Translations under genes and position numbers: made by a program
Assembly: GCA_023266245.1 (NCBI GenBank)
Contig: JAHFRO010000159.1
Location: forward strand, 1 to 5,601
Reading direction: 5' to 3'
Length of the DNA: 5,601 bases
Source: Betaproteobacteria bacterium
GTDB taxonomy: Bacteria > Pseudomonadota > Gammaproteobacteria > Burkholderiales > SG8-41
Shown here: positions 1 through 5,601 of the stretch, piece by piece
Layout of the letters: every line of letters starts with the position of its first letter
How positions within the stretch are numbered: position 1 is the first letter of the stretch
Notes under the pieces: generated by a model
The model's database searches: none
What the model was told of the DNA's origin: nothing
Seen by the model: the letters and a program-made list of their open reading frames with translations, nothing else

Positions 1-37
1 CCGTCACCCTTATCAACAACACTCAACACCCAAGAAA

Positions 38-61
38 CCGCAGATGAACGCAGATGAACGC
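38..61 (+). repeat. Dispersed short repeat, 10-base period (copy A)
   Basis: Two perfect tandem copies of the 10-mer cagatgaacg occupy 41-60, preceded by ccg. The 24-base block matches the reverse complement of 2545-2568 at 22 of 24 positions; the only differences are G for A at the same place in each unit. The two copies are therefore inverted relative to each other and bracket the two Bug genes. The 10-base periodicity and the location outside genes suggest a dispersed intergenic repeat family. Its function is unknown, and the mobile or structural role is not shown by the sequence. Confidence 0.7.
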
Positions 62-75
62 CGACAAAACCCGTG

Positions 76-101
76 AGTGGTGAATGGTAAGTGGTGAATG
101 G
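76..101 (+). repeat. Short direct repeat of agtggtgaatgg
   Basis: The 12-mer agtggtgaatgg occurs at 76-87 and again at 90-101, a 14-base period with a two-base spacer. It lies just after dispersed repeat copy A and runs directly into the A-tract of the terminator at 102-128. No coding frame or known protein-binding motif explains it. It may belong to the same composite intergenic repeat as copy A, since simple repeats of this kind often cluster in bacterial intergenic DNA. Confidence 0.6.
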
Positions 102-128
102 AAAAAAAGCGCGGCACATGCCGCCGCG
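102..128 (-). terminator. Intrinsic terminator ending the Bug transcription unit
   Basis: Read on the minus strand, CGCGGC (128-123) pairs perfectly with GCCGCG (115-110) across a 7-base loop. One C follows, then a run of seven T (108-102). A GC-only stem followed at once by a U-tract is the classic Rho-independent pattern. The orientation fits the leftward genes, whose last stop codon is at 386, about 258 bases upstream, so the transcript would carry a long 3' tail. Read on the plus strand, the A-tract precedes the stem, so it would not terminate in that direction. Confidence 0.65.
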
Positions 129-280
129 GGAGCTGCGTCGTAGATGCGGCGCGGCGCCGGGTGTGCCGTGGATGAATGCGCTGGTGTCGAGCGGGCTTGC
201 GCTCGGGTATGGGACCGGGCCCACGCGCAGGCGTATAAGGCAGCAGTGTATTTGTTGCGACGGGCGGTGAATCTACATCG

Positions 281-341
281 GATAAACGGGGTCGGAGTCG
301 ATTATCCACGATTCCCAGGATGAACGCATGACCCCCTTATC
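281..341. repeat. Compound inverted repeat, possible REP-like or miniature element
   Basis: The ends pair over 11 base pairs: GATAA (281-285) with TTATC (337-341), then GGGGTC (288-293) with GACCCC (330-335), separated by a small 2x1 internal loop. Stacked directly on the inner end is a second hairpin, GGAGTCG (294-300) with CGATTCC (309-315), 7 pairs including one G-T and an 8-base loop. This totals 18 pairs in 61 bases. The arrangement could be an RNA fold, a REP-type palindrome or a decayed miniature element with inverted ends. No transposase gene is present in the window. Confidence 0.45.
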
Positions 342-346
342 GTATT

Positions 347-377
347 CGCTCCGGCCCGGCTTTCCCCATTCGGAGCG
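347..377 (-). repeat. Inverted repeat just past the last Bug stop codon
   Basis: CGCTCCG (347-353) and CGGAGCG (371-377) form a perfect 7-base inverted repeat with a 17-base loop. On the minus strand it begins 8 bases after the stop codon of the gene ending at 386. No T-run follows the stem, so it is not a classic intrinsic terminator. It may be a transcript-stabilising 3' hairpin or a coincidence in GC-rich DNA. Confidence 0.35.
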
Positions 378-385
378 CTGGTTGT

Positions 386-1357
386 CTACTCCGCGCGGAT
401 TCCCGCGTCGCGGATCACCTTGCCCAGGCGAGCGATGTCGCTCTTGATGAGCGCGCCGAACTCGTCGGAGGAACTGCCGACCACGTCGAAGCCGAACGCG
501 GAGAGGCGCTCGCGCGTTTCCGGCAGGTGGCTGATGCGCACCACTTCGGCGTGGATGCGTGAGATGATTTCCGGCGGCGTGCCCACGGGCGCGAGGAACC
601 CGGTCCACGAATCGAACTCGTAGCCCGGCACAGCCGCTTCCGCGATGGTCGGGATATCCGGCGTGGCGCTCGTGCGCCTGGCGCCGCTGGTGGCGAGTAT
701 GCGCAGGTGGCCGGTTTTATGGTGCGGCATGGCGGTCACCACGCCGGCAGTCATCATCGGCACCTGCCCGGCGAGCACGTCGTTGAAGGCCGGGGTAAGC
801 CCTTTGTAGGCGACGTGCACGATGTTGATGCCGGTCATGGCCTTCAGCAGCTCCATCGGGATGTGCTGCGCGCTGCCGACGCCGCCGGAGGCGTAGTTCA
901 ACTCGCCGGGGCGCTTTTTCGCCAGCGCGATCAGCTCTTTCACCGATCTGACGGGCAGGGAGGGATGCACCACCAGACAGTTGCTGATCGTTGCGGCGAG
1001 CGAGATCGGCACGAAATCCCGCAACACGTCGTACGGCAGCTTGGGGTAGAGATTCGGGTTGATCGCCAGCGTGGCGACATTGCCCATGTAGAGCGTGTAG
1101 CCGTCGGCCGGCGAGCGGGCGGCGATCTCCGTCCCGATGATGCCGTTCGCGCCGGTGCGGTTGTCGACCACCACCTGCTGGCCCCAACTCTCGGACATCC
1201 GCTGGCCGTAGAGCCTCGCCAGCACGTCCACCGCGCTGCCCGCGGCGAACGGCAACACGTAGCGGATGGATTTTGCCGGGTATCTCTGGGCGAGCGCGCC
1301 GCCCGGAACTGCCAACACGATGACGAGGACTGCTGCTGCCGACCAACGGATCTTCAT
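386..1357 (-). CDS. Bug/TctC-family periplasmic tricarboxylate-type solute receptor
   Basis: Complete 323-residue protein, a typical length for the Bug (TctC) receptors that bind small carboxylates or related anions in the periplasm and, in the full system, deliver them to a TctA/TctB membrane pair. A short basic N-terminus (MKIRW) and a hydrophobic stretch lead to an ALA signal-peptidase site after residue 23. Family landmarks follow: YP at 26-27, the PFAAGS ligand-loop region at 36-41, NRTGANGIIG at 66-75, DGYTL at 85-89, HVAYKG at 181-186 and PTIAEAAVPGYE at 236-247. The frame stays open upstream to 1663, but the start at 1357 is chosen because it gives the signal peptide, has a Shine-Dalgarno sequence and avoids overlapping the neighbouring gene. 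The usual PFxAGG is PFAAGS here (Ser41), which may affect ligand choice. Family assignment is firm; the ligand is unknown. Confidence 0.93.
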   Translation of the reverse strand: MKIRWSAAAVLVIVLAVPGGALAQRYPAKSIRYVLPFAAGSAVDVLARLYGQRMSESWGQQVVVDNRTGANGIIGTEIAARSPADGYTLYMGNVATLAINPNLYPKLPYDVLRDFVPISLAATISNCLVVHPSLPVRSVKELIALAKKRPGELNYASGGVGSAQHIPMELLKAMTGINIVHVAYKGLTPAFNDVLAGQVPMMTAGVVTAMPHHKTGHLRILATSGARRTSATPDIPTIAEAAVPGYEFDSWTGFLAPVGTPPEIISRIHAEVVRISHLPETRERLSAFGFDVVGSSSDEFGALIKSDIARLGKVIRDAGIRAE

Positions 1358-1365
1358 CGCCGCCG

Positions 1366-1374
1366 CCCCCTTTT
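1366..1374 (-). promoter_or_regulatory. Ribosome binding site fixing the start at 1357
   Basis: On the minus strand AAAAGGGGG ends 8 bases before the ATG at 1357-1355. It is a purine-rich Shine-Dalgarno-like tract at normal spacing. It supports this start over the longer upstream open frame, whose extra residues are low-complexity, arginine-rich and would overlap the preceding Bug gene. Confidence 0.6.
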
Positions 1375-1440
1375 GTTTACGCTCACCGCCGATGCTAGCA
1401 GAGCGGTTCAGCCCGCCGCAACAGCAGCGCACCGCCGGGG

Positions 1441-2421
1441 TCAGTCGACACGGGCGCCCGACTGTTTGATGACTTTCGCCCACTTCTCGATTTCCGTTTT
1501 GATGTGGGAGGCGAATTGCTCGCGGGTGCTGCCCACCGACACACTGCCGCTGTTGACCAGGCGCTGCTTCATGTCCGGGTCCTGCATGACCTTCACGACG
1601 TGCGAGTTGAGCAGGTTCAGAATCCCTTCGGATGTTCCGGCGGGCGCCAGGACGCCATACCACTGGCTCGACTCGTAGCCTCGCAGCCCCGATTCCGCGA
1701 CCGTGGGTGTATCGGGCATTGCCGCCAATCGGGACGCACTCGTCACGGCGAGCGCCTGCAGCCGGCCGGACTTGACGTGGGGCACCGCGGCGAGCGCGGC
1801 GAGAAACATGACGCTCACCTCGCCGCTCAGCAGGCCGGTCAGCGCCGGACCCGATCCCTTGTACGGCACGTGGACCATGTTGACTCCCGCCATGGACTTG
1901 AACAGCTCCGCGGCGAGGTGCGGCGTGCTTCCGTTGGCCGCCGAAGCGTAATGCACCTCCCCGGGCCGCGCCTTCGCGAGTGACACCAGCTGGGCGACCG
2001 ACCTGGCCGGCAGCGACGGATGCACCACGAGGACGTTGGGCGCGAGGGCGAGCAGGCTGATGGGATCGAAGTCTTTCACCGGGTCGTAGCCGATCTTGCT
2101 GTACAGGCTCGGGTTGGTGACCAGGCCTGCGCCGGTGAGGAGCAGGGTGTAACCGTCCCTGGGCGACTTGGCGGCGATCTCGGTGCCGATGTTGCCGTTG
2201 GCGCCGCCGCGATTTTCGATGACGACGGGCTTGGCAATGCTCTCGGAAAGTTTCTGGCCGAGAATGCGGCCCATGCTGTCAACGCCGCCGCCGGCGGGGA
2301 AGGGCACGACCACGCGGACCGGCCCGGCGGGATAGCCTTGCGCAACCGCCTGGCCGCTCGAAGCCCCAGCGAGCGCCACACTACCTAACGCGATGAGAAA
2401 CCGCCGATGTATGGGTTTCAT
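1441..2421 (-). CDS. Bug/TctC-family periplasmic tricarboxylate-type solute receptor (second paralogue)
   Basis: Complete 326-residue protein of the same family as the gene at 386-1357 and alignable to it along its whole length, so the pair look like diverged paralogues rather than a recent duplication. The basic start MKPIHRR and a hydrophobic segment lead to an AVA signal-peptidase site after residue 27. Landmarks are YP at 30-31, PFPAGGGVD at 40-48 (the standard ligand loop), NRGGANGNIG at 70-79, DGYTL at 89-93, HVPYKG at 184-189 and PTVAESGLRGYE at 239-250. It lies 83 bases upstream of the other receptor gene on the same strand and is probably co-transcribed with it. The preceding hydroxylase gene ends 152 bases upstream. 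Like most Bug genes in Burkholderiales it is an orphan, with no TctA/TctB gene beside it here. Its ligand cannot be told from sequence. Confidence 0.94.
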   Translation of the reverse strand: MKPIHRRFLIALGSVALAGASSGQAVAQGYPAGPVRVVVPFPAGGGVDSMGRILGQKLSESIAKPVVIENRGGANGNIGTEIAAKSPRDGYTLLLTGAGLVTNPSLYSKIGYDPVKDFDPISLLALAPNVLVVHPSLPARSVAQLVSLAKARPGEVHYASAANGSTPHLAAELFKSMAGVNMVHVPYKGSGPALTGLLSGEVSVMFLAALAAVPHVKSGRLQALAVTSASRLAAMPDTPTVAESGLRGYESSQWYGVLAPAGTSEGILNLLNSHVVKVMQDPDMKQRLVNSGSVSVGSTREQFASHIKTEIEKWAKVIKQSGARVD

Positions 2422-2428
2422 GCTTCTT

Positions 2429-2433
2429 TCCTC
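2429..2433 (-). promoter_or_regulatory. Shine-Dalgarno sequence of the upstream Bug gene
   Basis: On the minus strand GAGGA lies just upstream of the ATG at 2421-2419, with 8 bases between the AGG core and the start codon. It is a good match to the anti-Shine-Dalgarno sequence at ideal spacing and confirms the start that gives the intact signal peptide. Confidence 0.7.
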
Positions 2434-2544
2434 GCTCGTGTTTTATTTTGAGCCGACGATCAACGCCGATAACCTCAATATCAAAAACACCAATGGACAG
2501 GATATTTCTTGTGTTTCCTGGTCTTGCGTCTTTGATCTGGATCC

Positions 2545-2568
2545 GCGTTTATCTGCGTTTATCTGCGG
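2545..2568 (-). repeat. Dispersed short repeat, 10-base period (copy B)
   Basis: On the plus strand, atccgcgttt, atctgcgttt and atctgcggct follow one another at 2541-2570, near-copies with a 10-base period. The 24-base core is the reverse complement of copy A at 38-61 with two differences. It begins only five bases past the hydroxylase stop codon at 2574-2576. It lies in a 152-base gap (2422-2573) that is visibly richer in A and T than the genes. No terminator with a T-tract was found in that gap. Confidence 0.7.
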
Positions 2569-2573
2569 CTACG

Positions 2574-5500
2574 TCATGGTTTTGCGCCGGCACGCTGTAG
2601 CGCCGTCGCCAGCGCGCGATAGGCGAACTCCACCGCCATCTCACGCTTGTAGGATGCGGATCCGCGCACGTCCGACATGGGCTCGGCGAGCGTGCGCACG
2701 CCTTGCACGGCATCGCGCAGCATACCGTCGCTCAGGCGTTTTCCGACGAGCTGCTTCAGGTCGAGGATGATGGGTTTCCAGCTGACCGCGCCCACCACCA
2801 CGCGCGCGCTGCCGCAGGTGCCGTCGGCGTTGAGGCTGACCGCGGCCGCGGTGTTCACGGTGGGGATTTCCAGGACGCCGCGCACCATGTATTTGTAGAA
2901 GCTCGAGCCGGTGCGCGCCGGCAGCGGGTCCACTTCGACGCTGACCACCATTTCGTCCTTGGCGAACCGGTTCTTGAACGCCTCTTCCAGCGTGACGGTT
3001 CGCCGCCCCTTGGGCCCGGCCACGGTCACGCGCGCCTTCAAGGCGAGGAGGGCGAGCGGCAAGTCGAATCCGCCGATCAGCGGGCCCACGCTGCCGCCTA
3101 CCGAAAGCATGCGGCGGATCCGCGTATGTCCCACGGCCTCCATCGCGTCGTCGATCGCCCGCCAGCTTTTCTTGATGCGCTCGTCGTCATAGAACGCCTG
3201 CTGGCGCACCGCCGCGCCCGCGCGCAACACACCGCGCGCGTCGATGGACAGTTCGTTGAGCTCGGGAATGCGCGTGATCGCGATCAGGCGCTTCGCTTGC
3301 GGATAACCGGTGCGCTCGCGGCGCACCGCGTGCGACATGCCGCCCGCGACGAGCGCGGCTTCGCCGGCCGCGAGCTGCGACACCGCGTCCTCGACGCTGT
3401 TGGCGAAGACGAGCTCCGCATTGACGGGACGCGCGCCGGAAGGTTTGCCCGCGGTGAGCCGCGTCCAGACCCCGCCTTTGGGCGGCGCGGGAGGGGCCGA
3501 TTTCTCCTGCGCGTAGAGTTCCGGATGCAGCGCGCGATGGATTTTCTCCGCCGTAATCGGCAGCTCAGTGATGCGCACCCCGACCGCGTCCGCAATCGCA
3601 TTGGCGATCGCCGCGGGCACGGCATCGAGGCCGATCTCGCCCAGTCCCTTCGCGCCGTAGGGGCCGCTGGGTTCGTACGAGTCCGCGAAGGCGACGTGCA
3701 GCTTCGGCATCATCGCGGCGCTGGGGATGGGGTAATCCTTGAGTTGGGGGTCGGTCGGCGTGCCGTTGTACCAGTCGAAGTACTCGATCATGGCGAGCCC
3801 GATGCCCTGCGTCACCGCGCCCTGCACCTGGCCCTCGGCGGCCGCGGGGTGGATTACCGTGCCGCAATCAACCGTGGTGGCGATTTCGAGCAACGTGACT
3901 TGGCCGGTCGCGGGATCGACCTCGACTTCCGCCACGTTCACCGCGAAGTTGTACGCGCCCGACTCGTTGCCGTAGCGGCTGTGGTCGGGGAAATCCGACG
4001 GGTTGTCGAAGGTGCCGACGCCGATGATCGGCTGCCCGCCGCGCTTGTAGATGTTCGCGCGCACGACCGCCGCCACCGGCTTGAACCCGGTTTCCGGGCC
4101 GTTGCGCGGGCCGATCTGGCCGTTGATGATCGTGAGCTCCGTGGCGGGCAGCTTGAGCTGCTCCGCCGCCGCCTCGAGCAACTGCTTCGCTGCCGCCGCC
4201 GCGGCGTTCTTCACCGCGTTGCCCGCCACGTAGGTCAAGCGGCTCGCCAGCGCGCCCAGCGCGTGCGGCTGGACATCGGTGTCGGGGCGCGTGATGTCCA
4301 CGTCCTCGTAGGGAAGGCTGAGCTCCTCCGCCGCGATCTGGCGCAGCACCGTCAGGTTGCCCTGGCCGATCTCGCCTTCGCCGGTGATGACGGTCGCGCG
4401 GCCGTCCTCGTTGATGCGGACCATGGCGGAGCTGCCGTCCCAGTCGCCGAAGCTGCGGCGGCCGTTGACGTGCATGCTGCAGCCGATGCCGAGCCCCCGG
4501 TTAGGCTTGCGGTTCGCGCGCTTCTCGCGCCAGCCGATCATTCCGGTCGCCTTGTCGATGCACTGCTTGAGCTCGCAGCTCGTGATCTTGTGGTTGTGCG
4601 GTGAGACGTCGCCCGGATCCACCGCGTTCATGCGCAGTAGGTCTACGATGTCGATGCCGAGCTTCTCCGCGGCGAGGTCCCACGCCTGCTCCACCGCCCA
4701 GTCCGCGGAGGGGTTGCCGAATCCGCGGAACGCGCCGGTGGGCACCAGGTTGGTGTAAACGAGGGTGGAATCCGCGCGCACGGCGGGATACTTGTAGAGC
4801 GCGTCGTGTCGCACCGTCGCCGCGCCGAGGATCGCCTGCGACTTGCCGGTATAGGCGCCGTTGTCGGCCCATATCTTGATTTCCTTCGCCCGCACGCGCC
4901 CGTCGCTCGAGAAGCCGAGCCGAACCCAGTAGCGCATCGGCATGCGCGGGTGGCTCGCGAGGAACTCCTCCTCGCGGGTGTGGATGAGCTTCACCGGGCG
5001 GCCGCTCTTCCGCGCCAGGATCGCGCAGATCACCGAGGCATTGTCGTCGCCGGACTTGCCGCCGAAGCCGCCGCCGACCTCGGTCTGGATCACGCGCACC
5101 TGGCCCTCGGGCACGCCGAGCGCCGTCGAATAGCGGCCGCGCGCAAGAAACGGGGTCTGCGTGTTGCACCACATCGTCACGCGGCCGTTGGCCCAGCTCG
5201 CGACGCAGCCGATGGTCTCGAGCGCCGTGTGCCATTGGCGCGCGCTTTCCCAGGTGCCCTCGACGACGATGTCGCTCGCCTTGAATCCCGCATCCACGTC
5301 GCCGCGCTCGAAACCGAAGTGATGCGCGACGTTGCCGGCCGCGTCCTCGTGCACCAGCGGCGCTCCCGGCGCGAGAGCCTGGTCGATGGAGAGCACGGCT
5401 GGAAGCACCTCGTATTCGACGACGATGCGGTCCACCGCCGCGCGCGCGAGAGCGGGATCCGTGGCGGCGACTGCCGCGACTTCGTCGCCGACATAGCGCG

Positions 5501-5601
5501 CCTTCTCTATCGCGAGCGGATAGAGATCGGGCCGAAACGCGCCCCACTTGCGTTTTGCCGTGTCGGCGCCGGTCACGACCGCCTTGACGCCGGGCATGGC
5601 T
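2574..5601 (-). CDS. Molybdenum hydroxylase, fused Mo-binding and FAD-binding subunit (5' partial)
   Basis: This is a xanthine dehydrogenase/CO dehydrogenase-superfamily protein, cut by the window edge. The frame runs off the right end, and the Met at 5597 is probably internal because PGVKAV normally lies well inside the hammerhead domain. Residues are numbered from that Met. The end of the hammerhead domain occupies about 1-75 and the molybdopterin domain about 90-690. Visible motifs are RQWH...E (Gln121, Glu127), GGGFGGK at 175-181, GAFRGFG at 288-294, GEIGQG at 408-413, EGQVQGAVTQGIG at 588-600 and GLGE with the presumed catalytic Glu654. A Pro-rich linker (about 695-720) joins a CoxM-like FAD domain with AGG at 751-753 and SVGG at 832-835. 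The loop lacks the CO dehydrogenase signature, so this is not CoxL. Ser182 replaces the Glu after GGFGGK that purine oxidases use. It needs an iron-sulfur domain, presumably encoded upstream. Family certain; substrate unknown. Confidence 0.92.
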   Translation of the reverse strand, partial: AMPGVKAVVTGADTAKRKWGAFRPDLYPLAIEKARYVGDEVAAVAATDPALARAAVDRIVVEYEVLPAVLSIDQALAPGAPLVHEDAAGNVAHHFGFERGDVDAGFKASDIVVEGTWESARQWHTALETIGCVASWANGRVTMWCNTQTPFLARGRYSTALGVPEGQVRVIQTEVGGGFGGKSGDDNASVICAILARKSGRPVKLIHTREEEFLASHPRMPMRYWVRLGFSSDGRVRAKEIKIWADNGAYTGKSQAILGAATVRHDALYKYPAVRADSTLVYTNLVPTGAFRGFGNPSADWAVEQAWDLAAEKLGIDIVDLLRMNAVDPGDVSPHNHKITSCELKQCIDKATGMIGWREKRANRKPNRGLGIGCSMHVNGRRSFGDWDGSSAMVRINEDGRATVITGEGEIGQGNLTVLRQIAAEELSLPYEDVDITRPDTDVQPHALGALASRLTYVAGNAVKNAAAAAAKQLLEAAAEQLKLPATELTIINGQIGPRNGPETGFKPVAAVVRANIYKRGGQPIIGVGTFDNPSDFPDHSRYGNESGAYNFAVNVAEVEVDPATGQVTLLEIATTVDCGTVIHPAAAEGQVQGAVTQGIGLAMIEYFDWYNGTPTDPQLKDYPIPSAAMMPKLHVAFADSYEPSGPYGAKGLGEIGLDAVPAAIANAIADAVGVRITELPITAEKIHRALHPELYAQEKSAPPAPPKGGVWTRLTAGKPSGARPVNAELVFANSVEDAVSQLAAGEAALVAGGMSHAVRRERTGYPQAKRLIAITRIPELNELSIDARGVLRAGAAVRQQAFYDDERIKKSWRAIDDAMEAVGHTRIRRMLSVGGSVGPLIGGFDLPLALLALKARVTVAGPKGRRTVTLEEAFKNRFAKDEMVVSVEVDPLPARTGSSFYKYMVRGVLEIPTVNTAAAVSLNADGTCGSARVVVGAVSWKPIILDLKQLVGKRLSDGMLRDAVQGVRTLAEPMSDVRGSASYKREMAVEFAYRALATALQRAGAKP

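Larger units (their letters stand above)
129..385. other. Gene-free region with several inverted repeats
   Basis: No open frame here has a convincing start, codon pattern or recognisable product. The frames that cross it are short, arginine-rich and run into repeats. It holds small potential hairpins at 188-205 (6 perfect pairs, 6-base loop) and 240-258 (6 pairs including one G-U on the plus strand), as well as the larger inverted repeats listed separately at 281-341 and 347-377. It probably forms the 3' untranslated tail of the leftward transcript. A structured RNA on either strand is possible but unproven. Confidence 0.45.

Noticed and set aside
41..60. CRISPR-like or iteron array at the 10-base repeats
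   Set aside because: Units are directly adjacent without unique spacers, there are only two or three per site, and no Cas or replication gene is nearby.
118..270. 50-codon plus-strand open frame starting ATGCCGCCGCGG
   Set aside because: Its start lies in the terminator loop, there is no good ribosome site, the composition looks like translated GC-rich spacer, and no motif is recognisable.
13..309. 98-codon open frame on the minus strand in the left spacer
   Set aside because: It translates straight through the terminator, the tandem repeat and the dispersed repeat, is arginine- and proline-rich, lacks a convincing ribosome site and resembles no family I know.
302..310. TTATCCACG, one base from a DnaA box
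   Set aside because: A single near-match with no neighbouring boxes, AT-rich unwinding region or replication gene. It lies in the loop of the compound inverted repeat.
1358..1663. N-terminal extension of the lower Bug gene to the upstream ATG at 1663
   Set aside because: The extra 102 residues overlap the neighbouring Bug gene, bury the signal peptide internally and have shadow-frame composition. A ribosome site and signal peptide mark 1357 as the start.
2422..2540. Possible sigma-70 promoter for the Bug genes in the AT-rich spacer
   Set aside because: Several TTGA-type hexamers occur on the minus strand, but none has a good -10 box at 16-18 bases. A promoter here is plausible but no specific site can be supported.
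2393..2770. Plus-strand open frame across the spacer between the hydroxylase and Bug genes
   Set aside because: It overlaps the start of one real gene and the end of another, translates the dispersed repeat, and its composition changes abruptly where it enters the antisense of the hydroxylase gene.
2703..4604. 633-codon open frame antisense to the hydroxylase (and a 323-codon one at 707-1678 antisense to the Bug genes)
   Set aside because: Long antisense frames are expected in high-GC coding DNA. The products are rich in Arg, His, Ala and Val with no domain, whereas the minus-strand frames carry unmistakable family motifs.
2574..5601. Aerobic CO dehydrogenase large subunit (CoxL)
   Set aside because: The active-site loop reads GAFRGFG rather than the AYxCSFR of form I or AYRGAGR of form II CO dehydrogenases, so only the wider molybdenum hydroxylase family is supported.

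Overview
The window looks like chromosomal DNA of a high-GC proteobacterium, most likely a betaproteobacterium of the Burkholderiales type. The clue is two tandem genes for Bug/TctC-family periplasmic solute receptors, a family greatly expanded in that group, next to a molybdenum hydroxylase. No gene here identifies the species, so the taxonomy is an inference from gene content and composition.

All three supported genes lie on the minus strand and are transcribed right to left. From 5601 down to 2574 is a large molybdenum hydroxylase subunit whose start lies beyond the window. One uninterrupted frame carries a xanthine dehydrogenase-type molybdopterin domain followed by a complete CoxM-type FAD domain, an unusual Mo-then-FAD order. 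Next comes a 152-base, relatively AT-rich gap (2422-2573) holding a short dispersed repeat directly against the hydroxylase stop codon. Two complete Bug receptor genes follow (2421-1441 and 1357-386), 83 bases apart, each with a good signal peptide and a Shine-Dalgarno sequence.

The first 385 bases hold no convincing gene. They contain a second, inverted copy of the dispersed repeat (38-61), a short tandem repeat (76-101), a convincing minus-strand intrinsic terminator (102-128), a compound inverted repeat (281-341) and a smaller inverted repeat just past the last stop codon (347-377). The terminator probably ends the Bug transcript after a roughly 260-base untranslated tail.

Possible joint role (inference): the Bug proteins capture a small organic anion in the periplasm, and the Mo/FAD enzyme, with an iron-sulfur subunit not seen here, hydroxylates a related aromatic, heterocyclic or aldehyde substrate in the cytoplasm. 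No Bug-partner membrane gene (TctA/TctB) and no iron-sulfur subunit is in the window. The substrate cannot be read from the sequence, although one active-site substitution argues against xanthine.
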